Of a stretch of 64,000 nucleotides of DNA, positions 46,131 to 57,060 are shown piece by piece (the first letter of the stretch is position 1; each line of letters begins with the position of its first letter). The DNA is from Patagioenas fasciata. Its lineage: Eukaryota; Chordata; Aves; Columbiformes; Columbidae. The notes below the pieces were generated by a model. That model was not told the DNA's origin and searched no databases. It was given only the letters and a program-made list of their open reading frames with translations. The DNA lies in contig NC_092541.1 in the NCBI RefSeq assembly GCF_037038585.1, positions 6,310,945 to 6,374,944 of the forward strand, read 5' to 3'. The position numbers were made by a program, and so were the translations under genes.

Positions 46131-46190
46131 CAACTGTAGGAGGAAGAAAGCAGATACTTGGACAGGGGACATGGCTAGTTGTGAAACCAA
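46131..46190 (+). CDS. TRAJ: Jα segment 4 (LGQG motif)
   Basis: Reads TVGGRKQILGQGTWLVVKP; the core Phe is Leu (LGQG). Donor GTAAGT at 46191. Nonamer GATTTTTGT (46103-46111) is good and the spacer is 12 bp, but the heptamer position (GGCAGTC, 46124-46130) is poor. It may recombine badly or be an unused open frame. Confidence 0.8.
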
Positions 46191-46916
46191 GTAAGTGTAG
46201 TCTAGTTAAATACGTTCCTTTTTTTACCTGTTTCTCTTCATAACATTCAAGATGGGGAGATCTATCTGGTTTTGAAGATAAAGAAAAACTGTGGGGGAGA
46301 GGAATTGAAAGCTGAGTGTAAATCAGTGGTATTAGGCAGTTTATTCTAATGAGTGTGTATTTTCACATAAGAAATAAAAATCCCTAAGGTATTTTTTCTG
46401 GAAGCTGATTAAACACCAGAGGGTCAAGATTCAGAAGGGTAAGGTGATCAAATTTACCGAAGGACATGAAAACACAGTCTGAAGGGTCAGTTTCACTTGC
46501 TCTTCATTAAAATAAAAAATAACTGAAGTTTTCAAAAGCTATTTTTGAAATGTATGTGATTCAAAGTCCGTAATGCCAATTTGTAAAGTGCCATTTGTCT
46601 TCTGTTGTGACAATCTCAAAAACTGCAGGAATCTTACACCTGCTTTTCCTGCCTGTGTTATATAGGGCTCAGGCTAAACAATCTTAGTAAATCCTGATTC
46701 TTGGTTTGTGATCAGAATAGTATTTCTCTCAGATTTTTCCTTTGATTCATAGGTCAGAAGTTGTCATTCTACTGAATTCTGTGACAAGCATTTCTTTCTT
46801 TCAAAGGGCAGAAAATATGGGTGGCGAGAAGTGGGGACATGTTGGTAATAAAAAGTGATATGGAGAAAATGATAAGAGGAAACCCAAGGTCTTCTTAGCA
46901 AGTAGTCATCACAATA

Positions 46917-47130
46917 ACAGAATCACAGAATCACGGAATAATAGAATAGTTTGAGTTGAAGTGGCCTTCAAAGCTCATCTAGTCCAACTCACCTGCCGTT
47001 AGCAGGGACATCTTCACCAGCTCAGGTTGCTTAGAGCCCCATCCAGCCTGGCCTGGGATGTCTCCAGGGATGAGGCATTCACCACCTCTCTGGGCAACCT
47101 GTTCCAGTATTTTACCACCCTACACCGTGT
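46917..47130 (-). mobile_element. CR1 LINE 3' end (- strand)
   Basis: Reversed CR1 tail between Jα 4 and 5: AGAATCACAGAATCACGGAA, GCTCATCTAGTCCAACTCAC, then CCACCTCTCTGGGCAACCTG. Confidence 0.85.
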
Positions 47131-47679
47131 GTAGGTTAATTTAGCTACATACTTGGCCTGATCTCAATCCTGCTCAAAACACAAGAAGTGATTTATGACC
47201 TGATGAGGTGCAAAAAGAAGGACTGTGTGGAGTTGCATTCATGATACCTTCTTAATTGCATTTCTAAAAACCTTACATATATGTGAGGCTGCACAACATG
47301 GGCTATGAATAACTGAAACGTGTATATGCATCACAGAAATTCATTAGGAGTATGGTTAATTATTTGACTGCAAGGGCAAGTTCTCTTTCTCTCCCTTATA
47401 TTGTAGTCTACATATAAGATCTGACCTCTTAATGAGGAAAAAAGAACAAAACCTTGTAGTTAGGGTAGAAAAACTTTCCTGTCCAGGTAGCTTACAGAAT
47501 GGAAACACTTTAATGAGATTTCAAATATATGCCTAGATTTTCTTTACTGGGTTGAATAAGTCTGGGATGGGATCATCTTGGTTCATTCCTGTCCAGAAAT
47601 GGTCACAGATCATGTGTTTCACTGTTTTGTGTACAACTGCAGAGCAGGAAAGGTTTTTGCAAAGGAATTAAATGATGTG

Positions 47680-47742
47680 TGAATTCAGGAAACAACTATA
47701 AGTTGCAGTTTGGCAAAGGAACAAGGCTCAGTGTTAAACCAA
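47680..47742 (+). CDS. TRAJ: Jα segment 5
   Basis: Reads NSGNNYKLQFGKGTRLSVKP plus one base; donor GTAAGT at 47743. RSS: nonamer GGTTTTTGC (47652-47660), 12-bp spacer, heptamer TGATGTG (47673-47679), which keeps only the last GTG and the central T. Confidence 0.93.
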
Positions 47743-48323
47743 GTAAGTGCATGTTCTGAACTAAAGTATCTCGAGAGGTATTAGAGAACATGATTTTTGG
47801 AATTGATGAGTACATAATGACCCTGGGAAAGGAACCTCCTTCCATTTCTATTGCTTCTAGGGCTGAAATGAAAGTGTGAGTGGAAAATTTTATGTAAAGA
47901 CAACAGCTGTCTGTACAGACAGAAGAATTCGGTGTGTTTTTGTAAGGTTTGATAGTAATAGGTTGTGGAGAGAAGCTCTTATGTGAGAGAAGAGTCCTTA
48001 CAGTAATTACAGTGGGAAGTTCCTGTTCACACAAAGGAAGTAAGGACTAGATTCCCAGCAAATTAAATGAGTGTAAATCAGCATGAAATGCCAGAGCACT
48101 GTGACAAATCTTTCCCCAAACTACACAACTGTCTCATTTCTCAAGCTGCTTCAGCTTCATGGTATTCCTTGGTAGGAAGAGCCACTGCAGACTGAATAAA
48201 AGAATGGATTTTCCTTGTGCTTTTTAGATGTATCTCTTTTGAAGAGTACCTCAGGGTCTACCCATGTATGGAATTCTATGAGCAAGAAACAGAGAAGAGA
48301 CTCAGGAAGTCTCTGCCCTATTT

Positions 48324-48544
<221 letters not shown>

Positions 48545-48691
48545 AGTGGTTTAATATGCATTAACAGAGAGAGAAGAGCCTGCAGAAGTTCTGTTCCTGT
48601 GAAATACTGGACCATGTGTCCTAGCCAGATATTCTGGCTGCTAAGTTACATCTTCCCTTGCAAAACTGTTCAGGTCTGGGGACTGAAGTGC

Positions 48692-48742
48692 TTCTGATTA
48701 TGCTTCTCTCTCTTTACCAAGGAACAATTTTGAAAATAAATG
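48692..48742 (+). pseudogene. Jα-like relic 6
   Basis: A frame reads LSLYQGTILKIN, aligning with FGQGTxLxI of a J (F to L, G to Y), ends in phase 1 and is followed by GTAGCT at 48743. No RSS is visible. The phase and donor match make a decayed J plausible. Confidence 0.38.
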
Positions 48743-48884
48743 GTAGCTGTATGATTTCTGTAGAAAAGGTCTTAGTTTATTCGCAGCTATGCCAAAGCAT
48801 ATCATGTTCAGGGCACTTAATCTTTCTTGACCTATAAAAAGTAGTGACATGAAACCTGCTAGGAGGTAGAGAAGAGACCACAGT

Positions 48885-49050
48885 ATCACAGTATCACAGT
48901 ATGTTTGGGACTGGAAGGGACCTCAAAAGATCATCTAGTCCAATCCCCCTGCTGGAGCAGGAACGCCTAGGTGAGGTTGCACAGGAACATGTCCAGGCAG
49001 GTTTTGAATGTCTCCAGAGTAGGAGACTCCACAACCTCCCTGGATAACCC
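48885..49050 (-). mobile_element. CR1 LINE 3' end (- strand)
   Basis: Reversed CR1 tail with repeats of TATCACAG, then GACTGGAAGGGACCTCAAAA and GATCATCTAGTCCAATCCCC. Confidence 0.87.
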
Positions 49051-49185
49051 AGCTTTCATTTTGTGGCATTATCTAAGAGGTGTTTTGCATGTATAGTTTT
49101 ATTTCGATGACTGGAGTCCCATGCTATGGAACCTGAAATGAGCAGAAGAGCATGGAGTTTTTTTGTAAGGGAGCTTTTGACAGCG

Positions 49186-49248
49186 TGTATTCAGGAAATG
49201 CAGCCAGACTCATCTCTGGAAGAGGAACCAGGCTGCTGATAAAGCCCA
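49186..49248 (+). pseudogene. TRAJ: Jα segment 7 (SGRG motif)
   Basis: Reads YSGNAARLISGRGTRLLIKP plus one base; donor GTAGGT at 49249. The core Phe is Ser (SGRG), which should harm the domain. Nonamer TTTTTTTGT (49158-49166), 12-bp spacer, poor heptamer GACAGCG (49179-49185). Confidence 0.82.
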
Positions 49249-49906
49249 GTAGGTATCCACCAATATAGTTAAGAAAGACAAAATACTTTAGGTCCTTTGT
49301 CAGATCTTCCTTAAAATACAGAGGGAAGATCTTTAAAACAGGAAGGAAAGAGGGCATGGGGAACAAAAGCTCATTCTAAAAACACATTCTAATAAATTCT
49401 CTTGTTCTTTGTCATGTTGATTTGAGTGGAACAGATTAGGAATTGCTGTTGTTCTGGTAAAAATCAGTGACTTCCGTGTTGTGCAAGCATCATGTTAGTC
49501 AGGTTGAACCTACAGGGGACGATATGTGAGACTAGTGTTCATGAATAACATTTGCTTGCTCAAAAGATTAGGTGAAACTGGCTTTTGGGACTTCAGTTTG
49601 AATCCCTTAATGGATTCATTGCCAACTGAATAAACATGAAAAAGTAGGACTTTAAGTTGGTTTTCTCTGGGAGTTTCTGTTTATTTTTTTCTTGGCTTCT
49701 TCATTTTGTGGGTCTGGTCCCCTGCTTAGCTTCTGAGATTGATGAGCTGGCTGATCTGCCTAACTCCTTCTTTAGACCATGAGGCTATGTTAGTTGTTTA
49801 AAAAAATGGTGGAAATTTCATCCCACTTTGATATGTCTCACAGTGTGTTCTGGCTATTAAAGGCTGAGGCTTCTTTCCAGTTTTTGTATAGAGGCTTATT
49901 ACTGTG

Positions 49907-49969
49907 GGACAACTGGGTCTTCCTGGAAGCTCACCTTTGGGAGAGGCACAAAACTAATTATGAAATCAG
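49907..49969 (+). CDS. TRAJ: Jα segment 8
   Basis: Reads TTGSSWKLTFGRGTKLIMKS plus one base; donor GTACAT at 49970. Good 12-RSS: nonamer AGTTTTTGT (49879-49887), heptamer TACTGTG (49900-49906). The usual final Pro is Ser. Confidence 0.92.
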
Positions 49970-50321
49970 GTACATCTTAAAACAAATAGTTGTTTTGCAT
50001 CATAAATGCAAGGCCGCAATTCTCCTGTCCTTCTAATGATGGCAAAAATCGTTCTACTTAAAAATTGTCCCAGGAGATTCAGCTGCGTTATGCTAGCATA
50101 GTAGTGGGCTGGATTTTCTACTTCACGCATTTCAGAATTGTTTCTATCTCCATTTTTATGGAAAAATGAGAGGCACGCAACTAGAAAGACATCCTAATTT
50201 GAAGTGAAAGGTATGTGACAAGGGCGACATCTGTTTTTCCCCTTGATTTCTTTTGAAAAATGCATCTATCTGTCTGGACCAAAAGTTGTGCATGGTTTTT
50301 GTTAGTCTATGTGTCACTGTG

Positions 50322-50384
50322 TGAATTCAGCATCTAACTGGAAAGTCACTTTTGGAAGTGGGACACAACTGGTGGTGAAACCAG
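50322..50384 (+). CDS. TRAJ: Jα segment 9
   Basis: Reads NSASNWKVTFGSGTQLVVKP plus one base; donor GTAGGT at 50385. Perfect 12-RSS: GGTTTTTGT (50294-50302), 12-bp spacer, CACTGTG (50315-50321). It is the best RSS of the cluster. Paralogue of segment 31. Confidence 0.96.
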
Positions 50385-50385
50385 G

Positions 50386-51334
50386 TAGGTAGAATGCCTG
50401 GAGGAAAGCCTAATTCCCTCTATGGGCAACCAAAGATCAAGTTTAAATATGCATCAGAGAAACAAAATTTTAAAGCTAGACACTTGTCTGGAGTACTGGA
50501 CTCTCTGTACAAGTCATTGAGAGCTAAATGCTTTATTTAATTTGTGAATGTTCAAAATCAGCTTAATGCAGGTTCTGGAGCAATGACTATAATAATGACT
50601 TTTTGAGCAGCCTCTATTGATGTTAATTGTCCTTGTGAGAAAATAGAGAGTATCCATCACAATGGGCTGTCTGCTCAATGTTTCTTTTTCTCCAAAAAGA
50701 ATGAGCAAATTAAAAATCACTCAGTTATATATTTCTGTTTCTGGAGAGGAGTCCTACCCCAAATACTCCTTTTCTTCACTAATGCATGTTCCTAGAAATC
50801 TCCCAGGCATGCAGGGATACTCACTGTACTTTTGTTTCCGGTGCCCGGAATCTTGTCCTCATTAATTCTCAGAAGCTGCACTTCTTGTCTCTGCTGGGAA
50901 AAGTGTCTTTTTGCTCTGCTGCTCCAGCTTCTGGCTACAGACAGGCTTCCACCTAGGTTTTCATTCCTTGACAACAAAAAAGCTGGGCAGTCTTGGAAAG
51001 AGGTCTGAACAAGCAGGGCATTACTGGTTTGGGGAATCAAGAAAGGTATTTTGAAGGTTTACACTACATGCAGGAAGGTCCAGGGAGAGATCTCTGCTTT
51101 TAATGTTGATCTAGTACTGAAAGAGGAATTTTGCTGTTGATCCTTGTAGCATTTCCTTGCACAAGTGAAAGACAAATCTTGCAGTTAGTGGTCATCTCTG
51201 TCGAAACGGAAAGAGACCATCAACTAGGAAAATCATTAAAGGAAATCTAAGTATAAGTTGTCAAGGAATTACATGGGTAGACTAAGTTAAAAGAAACGGC
51301 AAGTAGGAATTAATAAGTGACTGGAGCAGAAAAA
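50386..51334. other. Spacer between Jα 9 and 10
   Basis: No J motif was recognised. Parts near 51060-51110 are related to 61895-61945, showing that the spacer was duplicated together with the flanking J segments. Confidence 0.55.
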
Positions 51335-51362
51335 GGTTTTTTGTTTTGAAGGAAATACTGTG

Positions 51363-51422
51363 TGAATAGCTTTAGAAACAAATTCACATTTGGAAGCGGA
51401 GTGCAACTGAGGGTAAAACTAA
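51363..51422 (+). CDS. TRAJ: Jα segment 10
   Basis: Reads NSFRNKFTFGSGVQLRVKL plus one base; donor GTAAGT at 51423. RSS: nonamer GGTTTTTTG (51335-51343), 12-bp spacer, TACTGTG (51356-51362). Val follows FGSG where Thr is usual, and the final Pro is Leu. Paralogue of segment 32. Confidence 0.9.
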
Positions 51423-51760
51423 GTAAGTTTTCAACTATTCTTTGTTCAATATTGTATAAAGAAAGATATGTATGGGTTGAAGAATGGTCTACTAAGGTAT
51501 TCCCTCAATTATTCAACTCTGTCAGTAATCCACAGAGTTTTTCAAAATGATGGACCCAATTTAAGCTATCTACTGTTTTGAAATTGGATCCAAGTTTTTG
51601 AAACACCCTGTACTTCCTTCGTTTGATATAAGCAGTGTGAGGTCCTGAACCCATTTGTTCAGGGACAGACGTTTTGTGCCATGGCCATGCAAACACAGGT
51701 TGCCTTTCTCCCTAAGGATATAGTAGAGCTTGTGTTCTTGTTGAGGTGAAAACCACTGTG

Positions 51761-51814
51761 TGAACTATGGCAAGTTCACACTTGGCAAAGGGACACAACT
51801 TCAGGTTTTGCCTA
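51761..51814 (+). CDS. TRAJ: Jα segment 11 (LGKG motif)
   Basis: Reads NYGKFTLGKGTQLQVLP plus one base; donor GTAAGT at 51815. RSS: nonamer TGTTCTTGT (51733-51741), 12-bp spacer, perfect heptamer CACTGTG (51754-51760). Leu replaces the core Phe. The same Leu is kept in its paralogue, segment 34, so the change predates the duplication. It is one of the shortest J segments here. Confidence 0.88.
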
Positions 51815-52167
51815 GTAAGTGCAGCCACCTTCTTGTAGTCTGCTTCCATGAGGGACAAAGCAACCCACTGCCCAGTGAGTTTTCTAGCATCTCGCTTCCT
51901 GGGCTTGGGGTGCTTCAGCTGTGGGTTGCATGCCACGTACTTTCCTCCAGGACAGGCTTTGACTCAGGCCAGAAGTAACAGTCCTGCCAAATAGAGTTTG
52001 CATCCATAGGCTGAAAGGTTATCTTGATCCCACAGACATATCATGGGGTCTATTCACTTCAGGATGTAGCTGACTGTGAGTGACAGTTGCCACTGTCTAG
52101 TCAGGGAGTGCATGACCAGCTTTGTCAAGTGGTGGGGAAGGTTATTGTTAAGAGAGGAAATGCTGTG

Positions 52168-52233
52168 TGACTGCAGGAACTGCTACATATACACCTGTCT
52201 TTGGCTCTGGAACAAGACTCACTGTTAAGCCAT
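52168..52233 (+). CDS. TRAJ: Jα segment 12
   Basis: Reads TATYTPVFGSGTRLTVKP plus one base; donor GTAAGT at 52234. RSS: nonamer GGTTATTGT (52140-52148), 12-bp spacer, TGCTGTG (52161-52167). Paralogues: segment 17 and relic 35. Confidence 0.93.
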
Positions 52234-52635
52234 GTAAGTCCAACACTGCTCCCACGCTTTCTGTCTTCTTTGAGGCCTTTCTTTGGGTGGTTGCGGGCAG
52301 CAACATGTCTGGGTGATTGATCATTTGAGTGTGACCATATCTAGTCATAGACTTCGCTTTAAGGGAATGTGCCACCTTGGTCCAAAACAAACTTTCTTGC
52401 TCTCAGTTTGCCTGGGATGGACAAAGTGGACACACATCTGCTCTCAGATGTCCCAGCTATACAATGGGGAGACCGTCCTACTGCAATGTATCCCAGCAGG
52501 GTTTGTGTTGCAGTAGGAAACACTGTCATACTTCTACTGCTTTCCAAACCTTGACAGGGCTGGACAAAGGTTTGGAGAGAAGTGCTGCTTCTGAGCTGGC
52601 TTGCTGGGCTTTTGATTATGGAAGGAAATGCTGTG

Positions 52636-52694
52636 TGATTATGAGTTCGGCAAAATGACTTTTGGCTCAGGGACCAGACTGTCTGTCCAACCCA
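52636..52694 (+). CDS. TRAJ: Jα segment 13
   Basis: Reads DYEFGKMTFGSGTRLSVQP plus one base; donor GTGAGT at 52695. Heptamer TGCTGTG (52629-52635) with 12-bp spacer; the nonamer GCTTTTGAT (52608-52616) is weaker than GCTTTTTGT in its relatives. Member of a six-copy family with segments 16, 18, 21, 28 and 37. Confidence 0.9.
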
Positions 52695-53033
52695 GTGAGT
52701 GTGGATTTTTCTTTGTCTGAAGTGCTTTAGTGTCCGCTGCAGTGACCTGTTAGTCATACTTGTGTCAGGGTCGCACTACAGGTGGGAACAAGAACACAGA
52801 CAATTTTTCATTTAATGCTGAAAATATAAGCCATGAGGGGAGTCTTTGACATTGCAGACATGCAGTACATCTCTCACTTGCAACAGCAACTTGACCTGAA
52901 AAATGGTTTCAGAAACAGATTTCCCCATGTTCTGGGTAGTAACACTGCCTTTGAGCCTGTTGCACTGAAGAATTTTGCCATAACTTCTTGTACAAGGCCA
53001 TTTGCAGGGCTGACAGGGACAGAACATGCATGG

Positions 53034-53083
53034 TGCGGAGAAAGTCACTTTTCAAAAGGGAACTGAACTTTCGGTTATAGCCT
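53034..53083 (+). pseudogene. TRAJ: Jα segment 14 (FQKG, RSS deleted)
   Basis: Reads AEKVTFQKGTELSVIA plus one base; donor GTAAGT at 53084. FGXG has become FQKG. Comparison with its paralogue, segment 15, shows that the nonamer, spacer and heptamer were deleted. It therefore cannot be a normal RAG target. Confidence 0.85.
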
Positions 53084-53649
53084 GTAAGTAACAAAACTGC
53101 GCTGCAAATTGGAATTGCTTTGTCTCTTCTTCCTTATTTTGTAGCTGGACAAAGCCTAGGAACTGAAACAGTGAAACTCAGGCAACCCTTGTATTCTTCC
53201 AGATGCTTCCATGTGAAGGTTTAAGTTACTCCTCTCTTTAATAGGTTGCTTGTATGACGTTGAGGTGTGCACTATCCAATGGTCAGACTGATGGTCCCAC
53301 AGCAGTCATCTCACAGTAGTCTTTGAAATCCACAGACACCCAAACCTGATGAATTTCCACCATGCATTCCCTGCACATAAACAGCGTTTTCAGATGCGTA
53401 ATCCCCATGATTCTAGGAAAGCAATACCATAGGTACAAGCTGTCACTCCTGGGTCTTAAAAATTAATAACCACTTCTCTGAGAAGTGCAAGTGAGCTGGG
53501 AAATAGATTTGCCCTTGTTCCAGGCAATGACACTGAACTCAAACCTGTTGTGTCATGGGGATTTGCTGTGGTCTGAATGCAGGTGCTTTATGTTTGAAAT
53601 CATGCGTGAGGCTGACAGAGATATTTTTGTAAGGAAATGTGTCAGAGTG

Positions 53650-53706
53650 TGAATGCTGCACGCAAAGTCACTTTTGGAAAGGGAACAGTGCTTTCAGTGA
53701 TACCTG
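53650..53706 (+). CDS. TRAJ: Jα segment 15
   Basis: Reads NAARKVTFGKGTVLSVIP plus one base; donor GTAAGC at 53707. RSS: nonamer TATTTTTGT (53622-53630), 12-bp spacer, CAGAGTG (53643-53649). Paralogue of segment 14, including about 200 bp of upstream flank. Confidence 0.92.
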
Positions 53707-54150
53707 GTAAGCAACAACTTGCCCTGGAGACTGGAATCACCGGTTTTCTGTCTTACTCTTGGTTTTTTTGAGGGGAACAGTTTTGACAACCTGAAGTTTG
53801 GGAGACCTGTGATGCTCCTGGTATCCCTTGGATTTGGTTTTCCCTCATGTCCTGTGCCATCTGTTACAGTGTCAGAGCTTCTTTACATGCCTGTTTGCAT
53901 TCCTTCCTTCACCCTGAGCACAGACTGATGTGTGTGCCACCAAGAACTGATGCTCCAGAGAACTTGGGAGACCTGATCCCATCCATACCCATGTTGTTCC
54001 AGTGGTCCTGTGTCTGTCTTATGTCACTGTGTCCCTCAGGAGGAGGAGGAGGATGTGTGAGAGCCTCGGCATGGCTGGAAAAAAGCCTGGGGAGAGGTGT
54101 GCCTTCTGGAATGCCTTGCTGGGTGTTTTATTATGGAAGGAAATGCAGTG

Positions 54151-54215
54151 GGATTATGGTACCAGGTATGATAAGCTGACCTTTGTCGCAGGTGCCAGAC
54201 TGTCCATTCAGTTCT
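54151..54215 (+). pseudogene. TRAJ: Jα segment 16 (FVAG motif)
   Basis: Reads YDKLTFVAGARLSIQF plus one base; donor GTGAGT at 54216. FGSGT is changed to FVAGA. RSS: nonamer GTGTTTTAT (54123-54131), 12-bp spacer, TGCAGTG (54144-54150). A damaged member of the six-copy family, probably unable to give a folded V domain. Confidence 0.85.
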
Positions 54216-54587
54216 GTGAGTGTGCAGCTTTCCTGTGTGTCTTTTGTCAAAGGTCCTTGAGTGTCCACTGATTGTCTTGTAGACATCCTTGTTGTATCCA
54301 GGTCACTTTCCATGGTGGAAGGAAAACACAGGCACTATTTCATCTAAGGTAGATGATGAACAGGAGTCTCTGAGATAGTGAACTTGCAGGTGTGGCCCAG
54401 GGTAGAACCAGCAGCTCTCACAAACAGGCATAGTCACCTATAAATGCTCTTAATCCCAGATGCAAATTGCTGGTCTCTTCAGGATGTAGCTGACCATGAG
54501 TGACAGTTGGCACTGTCTAGTCATGGTGTGTGTGGCCAGCTTTACCAAGTGGTGGTGAAGGTTATTGTTAAGAGAGGAAATGCTGTG

Positions 54588-54653
54588 TGACCACAGGAAC
54601 CAGTCTGTATAAACCTGTCTTTGGCTTTGGAACAAGACTCACTGTTAAGCCAT
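54588..54653 (+). CDS. TRAJ: Jα segment 17
   Basis: Reads TSLYKPVFGFGTRLTVKP plus one base; donor GTACGT at 54654. RSS: nonamer GGTTATTGT (54560-54568), 12-bp spacer, TGCTGTG (54581-54587), identical in both motifs to segment 12. FGFG is an allowed form of FGXG. Confidence 0.92.
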
Positions 54654-55037
54654 GTACGTCCAACACCGTTCCTATGCTTGCTTCTTTGAGGTCTTTCTTT
54701 GGGCGACTGAGAGCAGCAATGTGGCTGGGTGTTTCATTATTTATGTGTGATCTAGTGATGGACTTTCCTTTAAGGGAATGTGCCCACTTCATCCAAAATG
54801 AGCCTTACTGCTCTCAGTTTGGCTAGGATGGTCCAAGTGGCCACACTCCCATATCAAAAGTACTGTGGGAAGGCTGTCCAACACCACTGTGTCCTGGTGG
54901 GGTTTCTGTTGCAGTGAGAAGCACTGTCACTCTGCTGCTGCTCATCCAAGCCTGGACATGAATGGGCAAAACCTTGTAGAGAGGTGCTGCTTCTGGAATG
55001 GCTTGCTGGGCTTTTGGTTGGAGATGGAAACACTGCG

Positions 55038-55103
55038 TAGATATTGACTCAAGCTTCAGCAGGTTGCCATTTGGCTCAGAGACCAGACTGCCTGTCCAGC
55101 CCA
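55038..55103 (+). pseudogene. TRAJ: Jα segment 18 (FGSE, donor lost)
   Basis: Reads FSRLPFGSETRLPVQP; the second Gly of FGXG is Glu and the donor position reads GGGAAG instead of GTGAGT. Nonamer GCTTTTGGT (55010-55018), 12-bp spacer, CACTGCG (55031-55037). Dead member of the six-copy family. Confidence 0.87.
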
Positions 55104-55832
55104 GGGAAGGTGCAACTTTTCTGTCTGTCCTCTGTGAAAAATCCTTAAGTGTTCATGGGAGCACCCTGTAGATGAACTTGTTGAGTTCCAAGCACTATAA
55201 CAGAGGAAGGAGAAAAGAGCTGCTGTTTCAGGATAGTCTTGTGCCTAGAACTGATTCAGTGTGGCGACATTTGAACACGGTGGTCCAGGATGCTGATGGT
55301 CAGGCAGCCAGTATGAACAGAGGTGTGGTTTAGTACAGCTAGAGACATTAACCAAATTGTGCTCAGAACCTGTATATGGCTTTGAAAGGCTGTAGGGGGA
55401 TATGTAAAGGGTGTTTCAATACTGTTACTGACCTTGAGATTTTCATGTTTACTTGGTCAAGGCCTAGATCACACTCTGCAAATGTTTTCTGGTAGTCATG
55501 TCAAGTCTGTAGATTGTAGCTCCAGGTATGTAGATTATTATCCTGAGCACAACCAGAGAGCAAAAAGCTATGGATCATTATGATACTTGTTTTCAGCCTG
55601 GATAAGGTTTGGACAGTGAAAGAAGAAAAATAGTGGGGCTGAGCACACAGCCAATAGCAGAAGGACCTACAAAAGAGCCATGCAAGTGAAATCATCCTCC
55701 ACTGATCTATTCTGCAGAAATGCAGCAGCTTTTCACTTTAGTGGGGTATCCCACTTACCCAGGGTGCAGTTGAAGAGGCTGCAAACTCATCCTGATGGCT
55801 GAACGCGTTGCCATGTAGGATCCAGCCCTTTG
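55104..55832. other. Spacer, no J recognised
   Basis: No RSS or J core was recognised. The right part (55740-55832) is related to the flank before segment 22 (56880-56990). Confidence 0.5.
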
Positions 55833-55859
55833 GATTTTTGTCAAGTGCTCCACTGTTCA

Positions 55860-55905
55860 GACAACAGCCCCATTGACTCAAGGACTAAAGTCAGGGTCTG
55901 GCCAA
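55860..55905 (+). pseudogene. Jα relic 19 (core deleted)
   Basis: A nonamer GATTTTTGT (55833-55841) precedes a stretch reading DNSPIDSRTKVRVWP, an internally deleted copy of segment 22 that lacks the FG part. The heptamer CACTGTT (55851-55857) has only a 9-bp spacer. The donor is lost (TTAAGT). Confidence 0.7.
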
Positions 55906-56339
55906 TTAAGTGGGTTCATGCCTGTGTGTTGCAAGCTCACCCAACAGTTGTGTCCTAAGGCTGTGCTCCAGCACCATAATGGGACAAGCACACAGGAGCA
56001 GAAAGGTAAATTGACCTCTCAGGGAAAGCTTATATTATTGCTTAATAAGAAAACAGATGAGAAGAGTGTGCTTTTTTTCTTTTGGACAGAAGTGCCAGAC
56101 TAAGGCACTTTGGCACTGTGTCCTGAAAAGTCCCCATGCCAGTGAATGACTGGTATTCCCCAAGCAACCTGAGAAAATCATCCCTGAGTTTTTAGCTTTC
56201 ACTGCTCTCTGTGTCACAGTTCCCAAGGCAAATGGCATCTCCTGTCCAAGGAGCTCATCCCTCTCCTCAGAAGAGGAGGCCAGATGGGGTGAGAGAACAG
56301 ACTGAGACTCGGGTTTTTGTTAGGGTGTGTAGCATTGTG

Positions 56340-56399
56340 TGAACGCCAATGTAGCAAAACCACAGTTTGGACCAGGGACAAAGCTTCATGTTCTGCCAG
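56340..56399 (+). CDS. TRAJ: Jα segment 20
   Basis: Reads NANVAKPQFGPGTKLHVLP plus one base; donor GTATGT at 56400. RSS: perfect nonamer GGTTTTTGT (56312-56320), 12-bp spacer, CATTGTG (56333-56339). First copy of a two-J module with segment 21; paralogues 27 and 36. Confidence 0.94.
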
Positions 56400-56622
56400 G
56401 TATGTTTTCTTCTCCTGCTTCTGCAATTTATGCTGTCTCCTCCTGCTGCATTCCCACTTTTAGCCAGTTTGAGTCCAAAAAGAGAAGTCAGAGGTGCAGT
56501 TGTAAGACACAGAGGGAGGATTTGTTCTTTGCTGGCCTTGGCATGGCTGGGCAAAGGCTTAGGGAGAGGTGCTGCTTCTGCAGTGGCTTAATGGGCTTTT
56601 TGTTATGGAATGAAATACTGTG

Positions 56623-56687
56623 TGGTTACAGCAACAGCTACGGGAAGTTCGCATTTGGCTCAGGGACCAGACTGTCCATCCAGCTCA
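56623..56687 (+). CDS. TRAJ: Jα segment 21
   Basis: Reads NSYGKFAFGSGTRLSIQL plus one base; donor GTGAGT at 56688. RSS: nonamer GCTTTTTGT (56595-56603), 12-bp spacer, TACTGTG (56616-56622). Second J of the duplicated module; paralogues 28 and 37. Confidence 0.93.
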
Positions 56688-57000
56688 GTGAGTTTGCAGC
56701 TTTCCTGTTTTTCCTCTCTCATAAACCTTAGACAGTCTACCGGAGTGCCCTGTAGATGTGTTTGTTTTTTCCGTGTTATGTTACAGATGGGAAAGAGAAC
56801 ATAGGTGCTTTTTCAAGATTATTTTCTGCCTAGATCTGCCTTCCAGGTGGTAAACTTCCACAATGCACCAGCTTCCAATCCAGAGTGAGCATCCCGCTTG
56901 ACCAGGGTCTAGGTGCAGAGGCTGCCAGTACAGTCAAAATCATGGAGGTATCATCAGCTGAGATCTACTCCTCTGTGTTTCTGTCTAGTGCTCTGTTGTT

Positions 57001-57057
57001 GAGACAACAGCCTCAAGTTTTCCTTTGGCTCAGGGACTAAAGTCACTGTCTGGACAA
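57001..57057 (+). pseudogene. TRAJ: Jα segment 22 (good core, donor lost)
   Basis: Reads DNSLKFSFGSGTKVTVWT with intact FGSG, but the donor reads ATAAGT instead of GTAAGT, so splicing to Cα should fail. The RSS is poor: TGTTTCTGT-like nonamer (about 56976-56984) and CTCTGTT-like heptamer with a short spacer. Paralogue of relic 19. Confidence 0.78.
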
Positions 57058-57060
57058 TAA

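Noticed and set aside
53761..53830. GGTTTTTTT nonamer, 12 bp, then NLKFGRPVMLLV as a possible J
   Set aside because: The heptamer position is TTTGACA, FGXG reads FGRP and no splice donor follows.
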